Positions 13,116-24,042 of a stretch of 64,000 nt of DNA are shown here, one piece after another. Position numbers and translations under genes: made by a program. The stretch is from Adineta ricciae (taxonomy: Eukaryota > Rotifera > Eurotatoria > Adinetida > Adinetidae), in the NCBI GenBank assembly GCA_905250025.1, contig CAJNOJ010000006.1, forward strand, positions 620,001 to 684,000, given 5' to 3'. A model generated the notes under the pieces. It was not told where the DNA came from and searched no databases. It saw nothing but the letters and a program-made list of their open reading frames with translations. Numbering within the stretch: the first letter of the stretch is position 1; every line of letters begins with the position of its first letter.

Positions 13116-16100
13116 ATGAGCTCGAGGTATCCAGGATTTGGTAGTAGACAGGATGACAATGAAAGTAAAGAAGACTTCGTCACTATTGGTACTCATTTCG
13201 ATCCAGCCGAACCAACAAATAGTACATCCATTGTCGCTACGCTAGGTAAATATCGAAAACAATGATTGAGAGGATATTTGTATGTCTTTTCAGGCAGAAA
13301 AGCTTCGAAACTCGTGGATCTATCCTCGTCAACCTATGGTTATGATGGAAAACGTTTTCATGGTGCATTTACCGGTGGTTTTAATGCGGGTTTCTATAAC
13401 ACTGTGGGATCTGTTGAAGGTAAAGGAAATCTAAATCTGGAAGAGGAAACTATCTTTTTCTTGATAGGATGGAGACCAAGCGAATTCAAGTCATCACGAG
13501 CAGATCGTGCTGAGAAACGAAGCTACGAACCCGAAGATTTCATGGACAAAGGAGTAAGTGGCGTAGTTAAAATAAGAAATGCGAACGGAAAGATCATTTT
13601 AAACGATTTGGTAGGATTTCAGTGAACATGGTATCAATCCGAAGCAGATCAAAATTCGTAATACGTTCGATCACAATGAAGCTTTGACACGTAGTACGCA
13701 TAAACAACCATCTGGAAGTTCAAATCAACGAAGTAATGAAGATATACTACGTGATATGATTCAAATAAAATCGTAAGTAACAATTGATTGATTTTCTTTC
13801 GTCTGATCGAAATTTATCTAGATTATCAATTGGAAAGAAGATTCTCATGAGTATGGGCTGGAAACCAGGCGAGGGTGTAGGTGCGAAGATGTTTCGAAAA
13901 CAACGACAGAAGTTGAAATGGTCTTTAACGCAAGAAACACCCAAAGAATTACCACCGTCACCTCCACGTGCCGATCAACAAGAAACAAGCGGTGCAAAAG
14001 TTTATGGTGTAGCTATGCCACCACCATCTTTTCAACAAACACTAACGAAAACCTCCCGACTTGATGATGATGACGATGAGTATTTCGATAATCAAATTGT
14101 AAGTGTATTTTGTAGAGTATGTTCATTTCTCATAGTATTTGATCGCTTTCTTTAGTATGCGAATGTTAGTCTACCACCTTTGGACTATGAAGTTCATTTT
14201 CAATTACAAAAGCATGATCATCATGGTCTTGGCTATAAAGGATTAGAATCTCTGAATGCATTCACTCACACAAATTTATTTGTGCAGCCATCCGTTGAGA
14301 AACAGATTAACAATGTAAAAATTCGCGGCCAAGTACGTTCTCGCATTCGTTTATAGACTTGTTCTCGCAACAGTCTATTGCATTTTGCAGGCATTTGGCG
14401 TTGGTATGGATGAAGACGAAGACGATCGGGATCTTTTCGCGCAAGATGATCTCAAACAATATGATTACGAATTGACTTCGGGAAATGATAATACAACAGA
14501 TATTATGCGACTGAAAACACAAGAGAATAGTTTCGAATTGAAGTTTGTTCGTTACGAATCTATGTCAATGCCAGTCTTTTATACAGCACCTCCAATACCT
14601 ACAACTTTTAAAGTTGGACATCGTTTTCCTAAATCCGCTATGCCACTACCGCCTACTTCTATACCTTCATCGGTTGATAAGCTGAACCAGGAACCATCAA
14701 AACAGTCATCGATCCAACACGATGCCAACACACGTGGTCTTCTTCTTGGCGATCTCTCATTTTTGTCTCGACCGCCACCAAATGTAAATACTCCACCAGC
14801 TGTTGTTTCTCCACCAAAAGTAGAAGAGCAGACAAAGCCAGCGCCGGTACCAACGCCAGCCACATCACTTGAATGGGATATTGAAAAAGAACGTTCTGCG
14901 CATAGTACTCCTGTGCCAGTGAATAACGCCCGAACACAATTTCTCGATGCAGTTAAAAACCGTTTCACTTCATCTTCAGGTGGTCAAAATATCGTTGAAC
15001 AGCAATCGATGGAAGAATCTCTCGCAGTAACTTGATTTCTGTGAAACTTTTCCTGCATTGAACTATATTCTGTTTTTCTTATAGAACGATTTGAAGCAAG
15101 CTGTTTCATTAAACCTTTATGGAGACTTAACTCGATCTGTCCGTGAATGGAAACCTAATCCACTGCTATGTAAACGTATGAACATTCCAAATCCATTTCC
15201 AGAGTAAGTTGATTCGTATAATAACAACACAACGTTCCTACGAGTTTTCTATTCGCAGTGATGCATATGAAGATACAAAAGAATCGAAGAAATCCCGACG
15301 ACAATTGTGCTCGAATCTTTTCGAACATCTTTTTACAACATCAACGAATGACCCGATTCCACCTCCACCGTCGATTACTCTTTCGAACGACGTCATCCAG
15401 ATGCCATTGCCACCATCATCAGCAGTAACACCATCAATTATTCTACCACCAAAGCCGCCTACACATAAACCAGAATCTGCTCCGATCGAATCATTCCAAG
15501 AGGTACAATGTTCAAACATCTAGTTAGATCAATTCTTCTCAAATGTATCTTGCTTTTTCTTTTGTCAGGAAGTGCGAGAACGACCACCTTTAGATTTCTT
15601 CTCAGCAATTTTTGATAATCAAGATTCGGAAGACGAAGATGCGGATGAACCAGACGTTGAAGAAAAAAAGACTGATGAGGGATCAAAACCTACGAATACC
15701 AAAAGTTCCATACAATTAGGTCCTTCAAACGCCACAATTCCTCCAGCATCTTTCAATCGGCAGCAAAGTCGCGATGACGACGATTCGGACAGTTCCGATT
15801 CTAGCATCGAAGAGATTGAAATTCCAGGTAGATCACAAGTTTACTATCTCAATTTGCTTAGAATCTGCTATATTTTTTTTCTCCAATGAATTAGGTAAAC
15901 CATCCCTTGCTTATGGACCTGTCATTCCTACTAATCTGCCAAGTCGCAACACGTCAACCAGTGATAAAACAAGTAACTTATCTTCTTGACTATGCTCTTT
16001 TAAAAAAGTAATTATACCGTTGTTCTAGTATGGGACAAATTAGCTGATCCGAATGTCAAATTCGAAGAATTGAAACATAGAAAAAAGCAGAAGAAAAAGA

Positions 16101-16200
16101 AGAAACATCATAAAAAGGTTTGCTCTCAACCGTTCGTCTTACGCTCACTTCATAATTGATCGTTTCTTTTCTTTTTTAGAGTAAAAAGCATCATCATTGA
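13116..16200 (+). CDS. GPATCH1: G-patch domain-containing protein 1 (GPATCH1)
   Basis: A nuclear RNA-processing factor associated with the spliceosome; G-patch proteins commonly activate DEAH-box helicases. The start ATG 13116 opens [14 protein letters not shown]. The diagnostic N-terminal DUF1604 block is present: [20 protein letters not shown] (about 13351-13410) followed by a GWRPSEF segment after an intron. Then come a G-patch (about 13826-13905, with [10 protein letters not shown]), a YGVAMPPP motif, GLGYKGL and [15 protein letters not shown] (from about 14391), all in human GPATCH1 order. The C-terminal third has [16 protein letters not shown] (about 15130-15175), an acidic PLDFFSAIF block (about 15590) and a Lys/His-rich tail ending near KSKKHHH. 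About a dozen introns of 50-65 nt split it. Estimated length is somewhat over 800 residues against about 930 in human. Confident. Confidence 0.93.
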
Positions 16201-16351
16201 ACTTTTCGATGTTTTGTAAATAATTCATAGGGGAAAAGCCTAAATAAAACAAGATCTATAATTTCTTAATCTGATCAGTATGAATTCCTACTTATTCGAT
16301 CACTTCATTGATTAGCACAAAAGTGCGCGTTTACTTTACCAAATCAAAGGA

Positions 16352-18067
16352 ATGACAGGACAACAGGTCTCATACGAATGGTTTGATTCGAGGGACTCAC
16401 TAACTAAACTCATCGAGAAGATTCCAAATCCATTTGAACGGCGACAGTTTGCGTTTCAAGTTTTGCCAGAAGAAAAAGATCCAATGAGTCGGGCAAAAGC
16501 CTATTCATTCATTATGCCAACATTGAAAACTCGCCTTCAACAATTACTAACAACACGTCTATGGGAATATCTGATGTTTTTGCTGTCTATTTGGTCATTT
16601 ATTCCTCTACTACTTGAACATCAACTACCAGGATTGAGATTATTTTTTGAATTAACACACGAGATTAGCAAAGGTTTGTTCGATTTTTCCTTCATCTCAC
16701 CTGTTCTCCTTGAACTTCTAGCGGCATTGTGTATCGAAGTAGTCTGTAAATTGTATATTGATTATCGTTGGTTTTTCTATGATTATTGGAATCTTTATGA
16801 TTTAACCTGTGTCATCCTTAACTCTCCAGTGAGCACTTATTTCTCTCTAGTGAAAACATCTTTTCGGTCTTTATCAGTTCGTCTACAATCTCTTTCTACC
16901 TGTTCATCTGGGTGTCCCTCAAATGAACAGTGTTCAACGGCTTTTTCGTACATTGCATGCCATTCGTTTGATACGTATTCATTCGCTTCTGAGATTCGTC
17001 GTGGAAACGATTTTCATTGCTCTATCAAGCATTTACAATACCTTGTTATTAGAATTCGTCATTGTAACAGTTTTTGCTCTACTATCGATTGCATTCGAAG
17101 GTGATACATCGTTTTGGGATGCGAATATCAATGAACCCTATGAAAACTATACAGAAGCTCTCTATTCTTATTATATGTGCATCACATTGGAAGGTGTCAA
17201 CGAAGTTGCGGAGGAAATCTTAAATCTCGATTCACCTCAATTCACAACAGTGATTGGCTTAATTTTTTACATCTTTGCTGCAATAGTCACCTATAGTGTA
17301 GGGCAACTTCTCGCAGGTAAAGAGCAGAAAATATATTGGAAAGTTTGATTGAAAATGAATCCATTCACCAGCTGTAATTGCCACACATCTCGGCAATGCG
17401 ATGGATAAGATAACACGTGACAAATCTTCGATGAATCGAGATAAATACAGTACCAAACTAGTTGGTCTACGTCGTCCGACAATTAAAGAACGAGCCGAAG
17501 GTAAATGTCGGTGTACTACAAGCGAACAAGTGCATAATTTTTCTCAATTAAAACCTGATGATCTTGTATTGTTGATTGTACTTTTTCAAAATCTTGATAA
17601 GAATCTGCTGGAATACGATCGTCTTCTTCGCGATATCCATCAAATCGGTGAGTTTATCGCAGATTACAATCCGAGAACTTCTCGTCTGAATTCATCCGAC
17701 AATCAGCAAATATTTCTTAAAAAAAATCGACTGAAGATACTGATGAACACGTTGAGTATGATCTTTTAAGCAAAGCTGAACTGTGTCAGAAAAACTGTTG
17801 TTTGTTTCAGACAAAATTCTGCATCATCTAACGAATCAGGACGAATTGTTGAGTCCCCTCGGTGAATTTCTCTCAAATGAGATTCACAAGACACATCACT
17901 ATCAAGACGATATTCAGAAGATTTTCGCGAATATCGAAGATGAAATAACAAAAATTGAAAATATTCTTCGGAAATCATCTCCAAATACCGAACGAAATCA
18001 ACGGCATCTTCTTATTATTGATCGGCTGAAGGAAAAATTTTATGAAAAAAATCATGCTTTCGATTGA
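16352..18067 (+). CDS. CATSPER4: CATSPER4-like single-domain six-TM sperm cation channel subunit
   Basis: CatSper subunits form the flagellar sperm Ca2+ channel as a 1-2-3-4 heterotetramer. The protein has six membrane spans: S1 near 16560-16620, S2/S3 through about 16828, then exon 2 with an S4 carrying regularly spaced Arg (RLFRTLHAIRLIRI), S5 (LLEFVIVTVFALLSIAFEG), a pore helix and S6. Exon 1 (16352-16828, phase 0) joins exon 2 at 16878 through a 49-nt intron. A third exon near 17371 gives AAVIATHLGNAMDK just after S6, like VVTTNLEQM in CATSPER4. The tail (LIVLFQNLDKNLLEYDRLL) also aligns by eye with the CATSPER4 coiled-coil tail. The filter reads TLEGV where human CATSPER4 has TQDGW: the acid is kept as Glu, but the Trp is lost. 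The subunit assignment is inference; another CatSper or a related channel remains possible. Confidence 0.68.
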
Positions 18068-18120
18068 ATCAAGCACTATACAAAAACAAATAAAAATTGA
18101 ACACGTTCACCTCGTTTTCC

Positions 18121-20501
18121 TCATTGAATCAATGGTGCATCTTCATCGTCATCATCTTCTAATAGACGTTCGACGGAGAACTCTTGAATATTCGATTCTC
18201 GACTACGGATTATTTTCACCAAACTGCTCACAACAAACATCTGAAACACATATCACATGCTAGTCATCCATTCGGAAAGGAATGAAAAGGAAAAACGACT
18301 TACAAGAAGAAATAACCAACTGAGACAAAAGTAAACCGCACCGAAAAACCACACTTTATAGAAAAATCGAAGGATTATACGGCCCATCACTGTCATTTGA
18401 CATTGATCTTAACATAAAATAAACAATGTCGATCTCTCAAAGAAATAAAGATAAACCTCACCAGTGGTAACGTACTGCGTACAAGGTTTAACAACCATTG
18501 TCCCATCCTAAATATAAGCACACCAATAAACTTCAAACATCATGCAAGTCGATAACTACATACATGTTCTTTGACAGCGTAATGTTGATCACCATAAATT
18601 GAATACTGAGGAATAAGAAGATATACGAAGACGTTTATTGCAACGACAATGAACATCATAAATGAACAGAGCATTAAAATAGCTTGTGGTTTTGTTCGTC
18701 CACGAGAAAATCGATACATCTGTAAGAGAAAATTCCGCATTTAATTTAAATTTCGACGATGACCGACGTACTCGAACGCAGAAGTACCAAATACCAAGTT
18801 GTTGCAAACCAAACACAGACGTGAAGATGATATAGACTAGTAACAATGATAATACGATATAATTTGCCGGATAAACCTATTCAAACACAAATTAAAGGTG
18901 CATATTAATCCATCATGCGAGTACTTTCTTTATCTTACCTTTCCGGTCCAAGTCAAAACGATATCAATTGGATTCGGTAAGGTTTTATTCCCTTGAGCAA
19001 ATATTTGTTTAAAATCGACGAAATGTATGCATTTATTAATGTTGCTCATTAGAAGTGAGACGAATATAAGCAGAGCTAATAGAAGTAGTAAAACGCCGAA
19101 GACAATTTGTGTTGGACGATAGATAAAACGACATTTGAAAAAGAAACTTCGACGAACAATTTTAATCGATTCTTCATTTCGACTCAAGACTAGTTCTTTT
19201 TGTTCGAGACCCTCTAGAAAGCAAAGTTCAATGGAACCCATGTGTTTTTCTTTCATTACGATTTATTCATACCTAATTTACGTTTCTCGCGTGATGGCAT
19301 TGAAACATGTCGAGGATACTATTACAAAAAGTTAGCAGCTCGATTTCTATTTCCATGAATTTAGTTACTCGATCTTTTATCGCTTGTATTTGAGCCCGAA
19401 TTCCAGCTCGTTGTTCTTCGATCGCCTCATGTTGTAATCGTGCACTTCTTTTTCCTCGAATAAGCGTTAATGGGCAAGCAATGGAACCATAACCCTGGAA
19501 ATGAAGTCGATCTCGACTCGATCTGATTGGTATGTGAACAAAAACTCACTGTATAGACGGTTAGAAGAAAAAAACCAATGATACTTAATGTAAAAATTGC
19601 AAATGAAATTGAGTCTTGTATTCCTAATATATATCGTGTTTTGTTTAACATGAAGCATTACTGAACGTATTGTTTCGATCTTACTTGGACTGTCAAAATG
19701 ATTGACTAAATATTTGACATTTTCCCATTCGCTAGTGGAATTGTCGGATGGCAGAGATGCCAATTGAGGAACAAATATACTAAACACAATAGAATAGTGA
19801 CGTTTTGAGAGTCTGAGATCTTCGAAAGATCAGTACCCAAGCACAAGTAGAACAACGAGAAAGATTAAAAATCCAGTTGTCCATTTGATTGCCGAACAAA
19901 TTCTCTATTGAAAGAAATGGTAATAAAAAACCATCGAGTTCAGTGAATTTTACCTTCGATATTTTCTCACCTTCCTCTTTCTCTTCATAGTAGAAGAAAA
20001 GGAATGGATTGACAAGAAATGCCATGCCAATGACAAGACCGTAGAGTACTAAAAAAAGCATTTCGTTCGAAATAGAATAACAATCCTAAGAAAATAATCT
20101 TACCGTAGTATCCAATTTCCACGTAGTGCTGAATATCATCCCTCGTTGTCTGATTTTGTGTCCAGTCCTACACGGCATTCTGTTAAATTTCCTCTGATGA
20201 ACATCGTCTTATTTCATACTTTGAATGTTCCATCAGAATTTTTCATAAATGACACGAGAATAACATCCGTTGGCAATAAACTAGCCGTAAGTAAAGCAAT
20301 AATCAACGAAATCGAACAGGTAATCGTAACAAGATAATCTCGTTTCCGCTTCTGTTGATATCGGGAAGTAAATATCAGCGAAAACAAGACGATTAACTAT
20401 TCAGATGATTCGAATAAACAAAAAGAAGACTTATTCTCAATACGTACGATCGTCACAATAGCGAACGGTAGCCAACTACCCAATGATGCTAACACCAGCA
20501 T
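18121..20501 (-). CDS. LMBRD1: Lysosomal cobalamin transport escort protein LMBRD1
   Basis: LMBRD1 is a multi-span lysosomal membrane protein that works with ABCD4 to release vitamin B12 into the cytosol. The minus-strand exons give family landmarks in order: SLLPTDVILVSFMKN near 20250, LYGLVIGMAF and FFYYEEKEE near 19990-20040, STSEWENVKYL near 19720, VFGVLLLLLALLIFVSLL near 19090, QQLGIWYF near 18800, RGRTKPQAILMLCSF near 18690, and an acidic tail DDDDEDAPLIQ at the stop. The chosen start opens with LVLASLGSWLPFAI, which fits the first helix. A 3' splice acceptor sits just upstream of it (about 20535), so a 5'UTR intron or a short extra N-terminal exon is possible. Introns are 50-70 nt. About 330 bp separate it from the divergent Hog-domain gene. 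Confidence 0.9.
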
Positions 20502-20834
20502 TGTTTGTTCAATAAAACAAAGACGAGCAAATCTCTGAAAAGAAAAGAAGATTATATAAAGGAAAAGTATGTTCATAATAGATCGAACAATATCTTGATT
20601 ACAATGTTAACTGATAATGACGAAGACAAAGCCTCGTCGAGACAAAAGATGTATAGACAAATTTCGTGAAATTAGTCAGATGAGTATCTATTTAAGACGT
20701 AAATAAACAGTGTCGTAGTTGGATCAATACGGATTGGAATATCTTTTTTTCATCATTGCATGTGTCAACTATATAAGTAAAGAAGAATAATCAGTTGTTC
20801 AATCATTTGATTGCATTTCTTTCATAAAAGTACT

Positions 20835-22036
20835 ATGACGAACAATCATCGTGCTCTTCTTTATTTGTCTATGCTCTTCGTTTCGATGTTCTCTTCAACG
20901 ATATCAGGAACGCCGAATTGTCCTGTCGAAGGTACAGATAATGAAACATGTGCTTTTTCGCAGATACGTAAACAGTAATTTGTTTTTCTAGCTGATCCAG
21001 CGTCGATTCTAAGCTGTGTTGCGATCGATGCCGTCGGATTAGTTCAAGCAACTAAAGGAAATCTACGAGTATTTTGTACGATGGCAGAACGATTTATGGA
21101 ATGTGTTAAAACAAAGACGCGCGGTTGTCTGGGTGAAGAGGTACGCATTCGAATGAACGTTGTTTGTAACGATTAATTAATTCTGTGTATTTTAGTTTGT
21201 ACGAGGATCTTTAACGGAATTAATTGAATTGTCACAGAAGTGTTGTGTCAATAACAATGAAAAAGTGCATGATGAATGCCCATTTGTTTGTGAGTGTTTT
21301 TTCTTGAAATGATTTTGCATCATAAGAAAAATCTTCTGTATGTCAGCACGACCACAATGTTTCTCCTTAAATGATACCGTTCAAACACCGACTGGTGACG
21401 AAATATTGATTGGGAATCTTCAAATAGGCCAAAAAGTCTTGGCTTTTGATTATAGCGATCAAATCATTCCAACAGAAATTATTGCTATGTTACATTATGA
21501 TGACAAATCTCCAGGTAAATCAAAAGAAAAACCTTCACACCTCGCCCTCAACATTATTCTTTTCTTGTCTAGCGCTGTTCTACACATTCACAACGGATTC
21601 CGGCCATCAAGTGTCACTAACATCAGAACACTTGATTTACATAGGTAATCAAAATTACGTTCAAGCTCGTCATGTCGATTCGAAACTCCATCAACTATTT
21701 ACTATTCAACAAAACGGTCAATTGGAAGCATCATCTATTCGTTCGATCGATGTGCAATTGAAACATGGATACGCAACACCAATTACTCAACACGGAACAC
21801 TACTTGTCAATAGTATTAGTTCATCATGCTATGCATCTATTCATCATCATTCAATAGGACATTTGGCCATGGCACCTTTACGTTGGATTCATCAAACGAA
21901 GCAAATATTTGGTTTGATTAATAAGAACGAGACAAACGAAAATGGTATTCATTGGTACCCGAAAGCGTTGAATAACATCGTTCATACGTTTGTTCCTTTT
22001 CCTGGACTGTTCACAACTACAGCAGGCAAATTATAA
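20835..22036 (+). CDS. Secreted protein with C-terminal Hedgehog-type Hog (Hint) autoprocessing domain
   Basis: Five exons (20835-20931, 20992-21140, 21196-21289, 21347-21514, 21573-22036) join in frame to 972 nt, or 323 residues. The N-terminus is a signal peptide (LLYLSMLFVSMFSSTISG). A Cys-rich segment of about 90 residues follows (NCPVE, LSC, VFC, MEC, RGC, KCC, DEC), which I do not recognise and which is not a Hedgehog signalling domain. At Cys118 the Hint fold starts: CFSLNDTVQTPTGDEILIG, then QIGQKVLAFD; TSEH (T186, H189) is the conserved TxxH of Hint domains. The last part (YATPITQHGTLLVN, SCYASIHHH, APLRW) resembles the Hog region of Hedgehog proteins, where a sterol is attached after self-cleavage. 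The cleavage site would be Gln117-Cys118 rather than Gly-Cys. The fold call is firm. Function as a secreted, self-cleaving ligand is inference, by analogy with Hedgehog and the nematode warthog/groundhog proteins. Confidence 0.85.
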
Positions 22037-22688
22037 AATGTACAAAAAACGTCAACAAAACAACGATCTATTTAGTTTCAAGAATTTTTTTCTCACATTA
22101 GAATATAATCCAAGTTAATCCATTGAAAAAGTGTAAAATAAGGAAAAAATGCAGATCTCACTCACTTGATGTACGTTTTGATTTCGTTTGAAATAAACGA
22201 CGAACAAATATCTTGTAAAATGAGTATTCTTTTGCTTTGTTTTCTTTGACTCATGACTATATCTTTGAATTCGAATGGTAGAGAAGGTGATAAACAGGAA
22301 CGAATGACAACAACTCATACGAACAACAGATGACAGTAATTCATAATCAGACGAACAAGAGAAAAATCCGATCGAGATTTTTAATTTTGATATATCCAAG
22401 ATATGATCTGTCAATTAACAGATGAATGAACCAAAACATGTGCGAATGCTACTATACTTCGTCTAAGTACACTCATAATAACTTATATGTCAGATGTGGC
22501 TTTACGATAAGTGTAGTGCATAGTACGCTAAAGCATGGATGAGTGATTTTCGTTAGTAGAGAGAAAAAAGAAGAAACCGTTACATTGAAATCATACGTAT
22601 ATGTACACATATAGATATACTAACTGAATACGTATACCATTGACTGACATTGTACCATACGTGCAAAGAAAAGGCTCTTTTTCCAATT
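22037..22688. other. Intergenic spacer
   Basis: An AT-rich spacer between the Hog-domain gene and the next gene. Only short chance frames are present, and no exon or RNA gene is recognised. Confidence 0.55.
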
Positions 22689-23603
22689 ATGGTTAGTATA
22701 TTTCGTTTATCCCAAAACCGTTCCCGAGAAGGACAAGACAATTTCTTTCTTTGGTCAATGGTTATTCTTCCATTTTTGGCGCAAGGTGCTTACATATTCG
22801 ATGCGTTTTATTATATAACCCATCAAGAAGATAATAACGGCTACGAAGGTCTACTTTCAACAATTCTCATTGTATTTACATACCTTCGTTATTGTTCACC
22901 GATCGAATGTCGTTTGTCTCTCTGTGTATACTACATATTTTTATGTGTACTCAGTGAGACTGGCAGTATTGTGTACATGATAGCATTTATCATGAGACAC
23001 GATCTGTTTTTCAGCGTTGTCTATGGTATGTGGAGTTTTATTGAAATTATCATGACAATCTTATTGATCTACTGTCGAGTTGTGATGAGATATCAAGTGA
23101 ATTTTATTGTGGAAAATAAACATCTGTTTCATTTTATGTCACGATTAGAAATTATCCTAGCCATCTTCATTCCGTTTTTTATTAGTAAAAATTTTACAAC
23201 ATTAACTAAAGATTCCATTGCTTTCTTTTTACTCTTCGATTTCTTTTCCGATTCGTACTCACGCTTTCAAGGTATATGGATCAAATCAACTCTATATGTG
23301 TTCGTAGCAACTGTCACATTATCCGTTGCCGCCGAATGGCTATACTTTACCGAGAAATCTCATATGTACGAACAAATCTCAGCGGTTAGTGAATTAGTCT
23401 CAGCGGTATTATGCAATTTATTGATTATTTTACAATTCTTTCCTTATCATTTCATTCCGATTCACATCGAAAAGATAGCGCGAGAAGGTTTTATCTTCCA
23501 ACAACGTCTTAGCACGGCTTTAATGAACAAAAAGGAAGAGCAACACATAGCACCGGAAAAATCCAATGAAAAGAAGGTCGCTACTATAGACTCATTTTGT
23601 TAA
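22689..23603 (+). CDS. Orphan multi-span membrane protein, single exon
   Basis: An intronless frame of 304 codons plus stop, unusual beside intron-rich neighbours. The first in-frame ATG is 22689 (MVSIFRLSQ); the open frame continues a little upstream but has no other ATG. I count about seven or eight hydrophobic segments, for example FLWSMVILPFLAQGAYIF, LSLCVYYIFLCVLSETGSIV, FIEIIMTILLIYC, LEIILAIFIPFFI, STLYVFVATVTLSVAAEWLYF and AVLCNLLIILQFF. A Lys/Glu-rich cytoplasm-like tail follows. I recognise no family signature: there is no DRY, channel filter or transporter motif. It is probably a lineage-specific membrane protein. The coding call is good because the frame is long and compositionally consistent; the function is unknown. 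Confidence 0.72.
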   Translation: MVSIFRLSQNRSREGQDNFFLWSMVILPFLAQGAYIFDAFYYITHQEDNNGYEGLLSTILIVFTYLRYCSPIECRLSLCVYYIFLCVLSETGSIVYMIAFIMRHDLFFSVVYGMWSFIEIIMTILLIYCRVVMRYQVNFIVENKHLFHFMSRLEIILAIFIPFFISKNFTTLTKDSIAFFLLFDFFSDSYSRFQGIWIKSTLYVFVATVTLSVAAEWLYFTEKSHMYEQISAVSELVSAVLCNLLIILQFFPYHFIPIHIEKIAREGFIFQQRLSTALMNKKEEQHIAPEKSNEKKVATIDSFC

Positions 23604-24042
23604 AAAAAAGGACATTTGAGATGATTGTTACTTCGGAATTAACTTGGCATTTTCAACTGGTTCGAATCGAATAAGATGCGGATTGTTTACTGGAATCAAT
23701 ATGATCGAACGGTAACATAATTGTTGTTCAAGAAAAAATCTATTGATTTAGAAGATATTTCACATTACGATTAAACAAATTGGTTTGAATGCATTTTTAA
23801 TCAATCTTTTGAACTCGATTTTTTTTTCTCATAGGGGTGATGCAGCATTTCATTTCGAAAAACTATAGCTTAATCTATTTTTCTCTCATCTTTCATTTCT
23901 TTTCAATAAAGTGTCGCCGGAGAGCAATCAAACGAGTATATAGATGTCACTATGGCAAGATTGAATGTTGTCAAAGTAACCTGAGAAATCATGGAAGTAT
24001 GTATGTGAGATATTCTTCTCTTTTCCTTTTTTTGCTACAGAG
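23604..24042. other. Spacer or possible 5' exon region of DYNC2I2
   Basis: This AT-rich stretch may contain the promoter and a 5'UTR or small first exon of the next gene. An acceptor-like pyrimidine tract ends in CAG at about 24040. I cannot fix an upstream coding exon. Confidence 0.4.
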
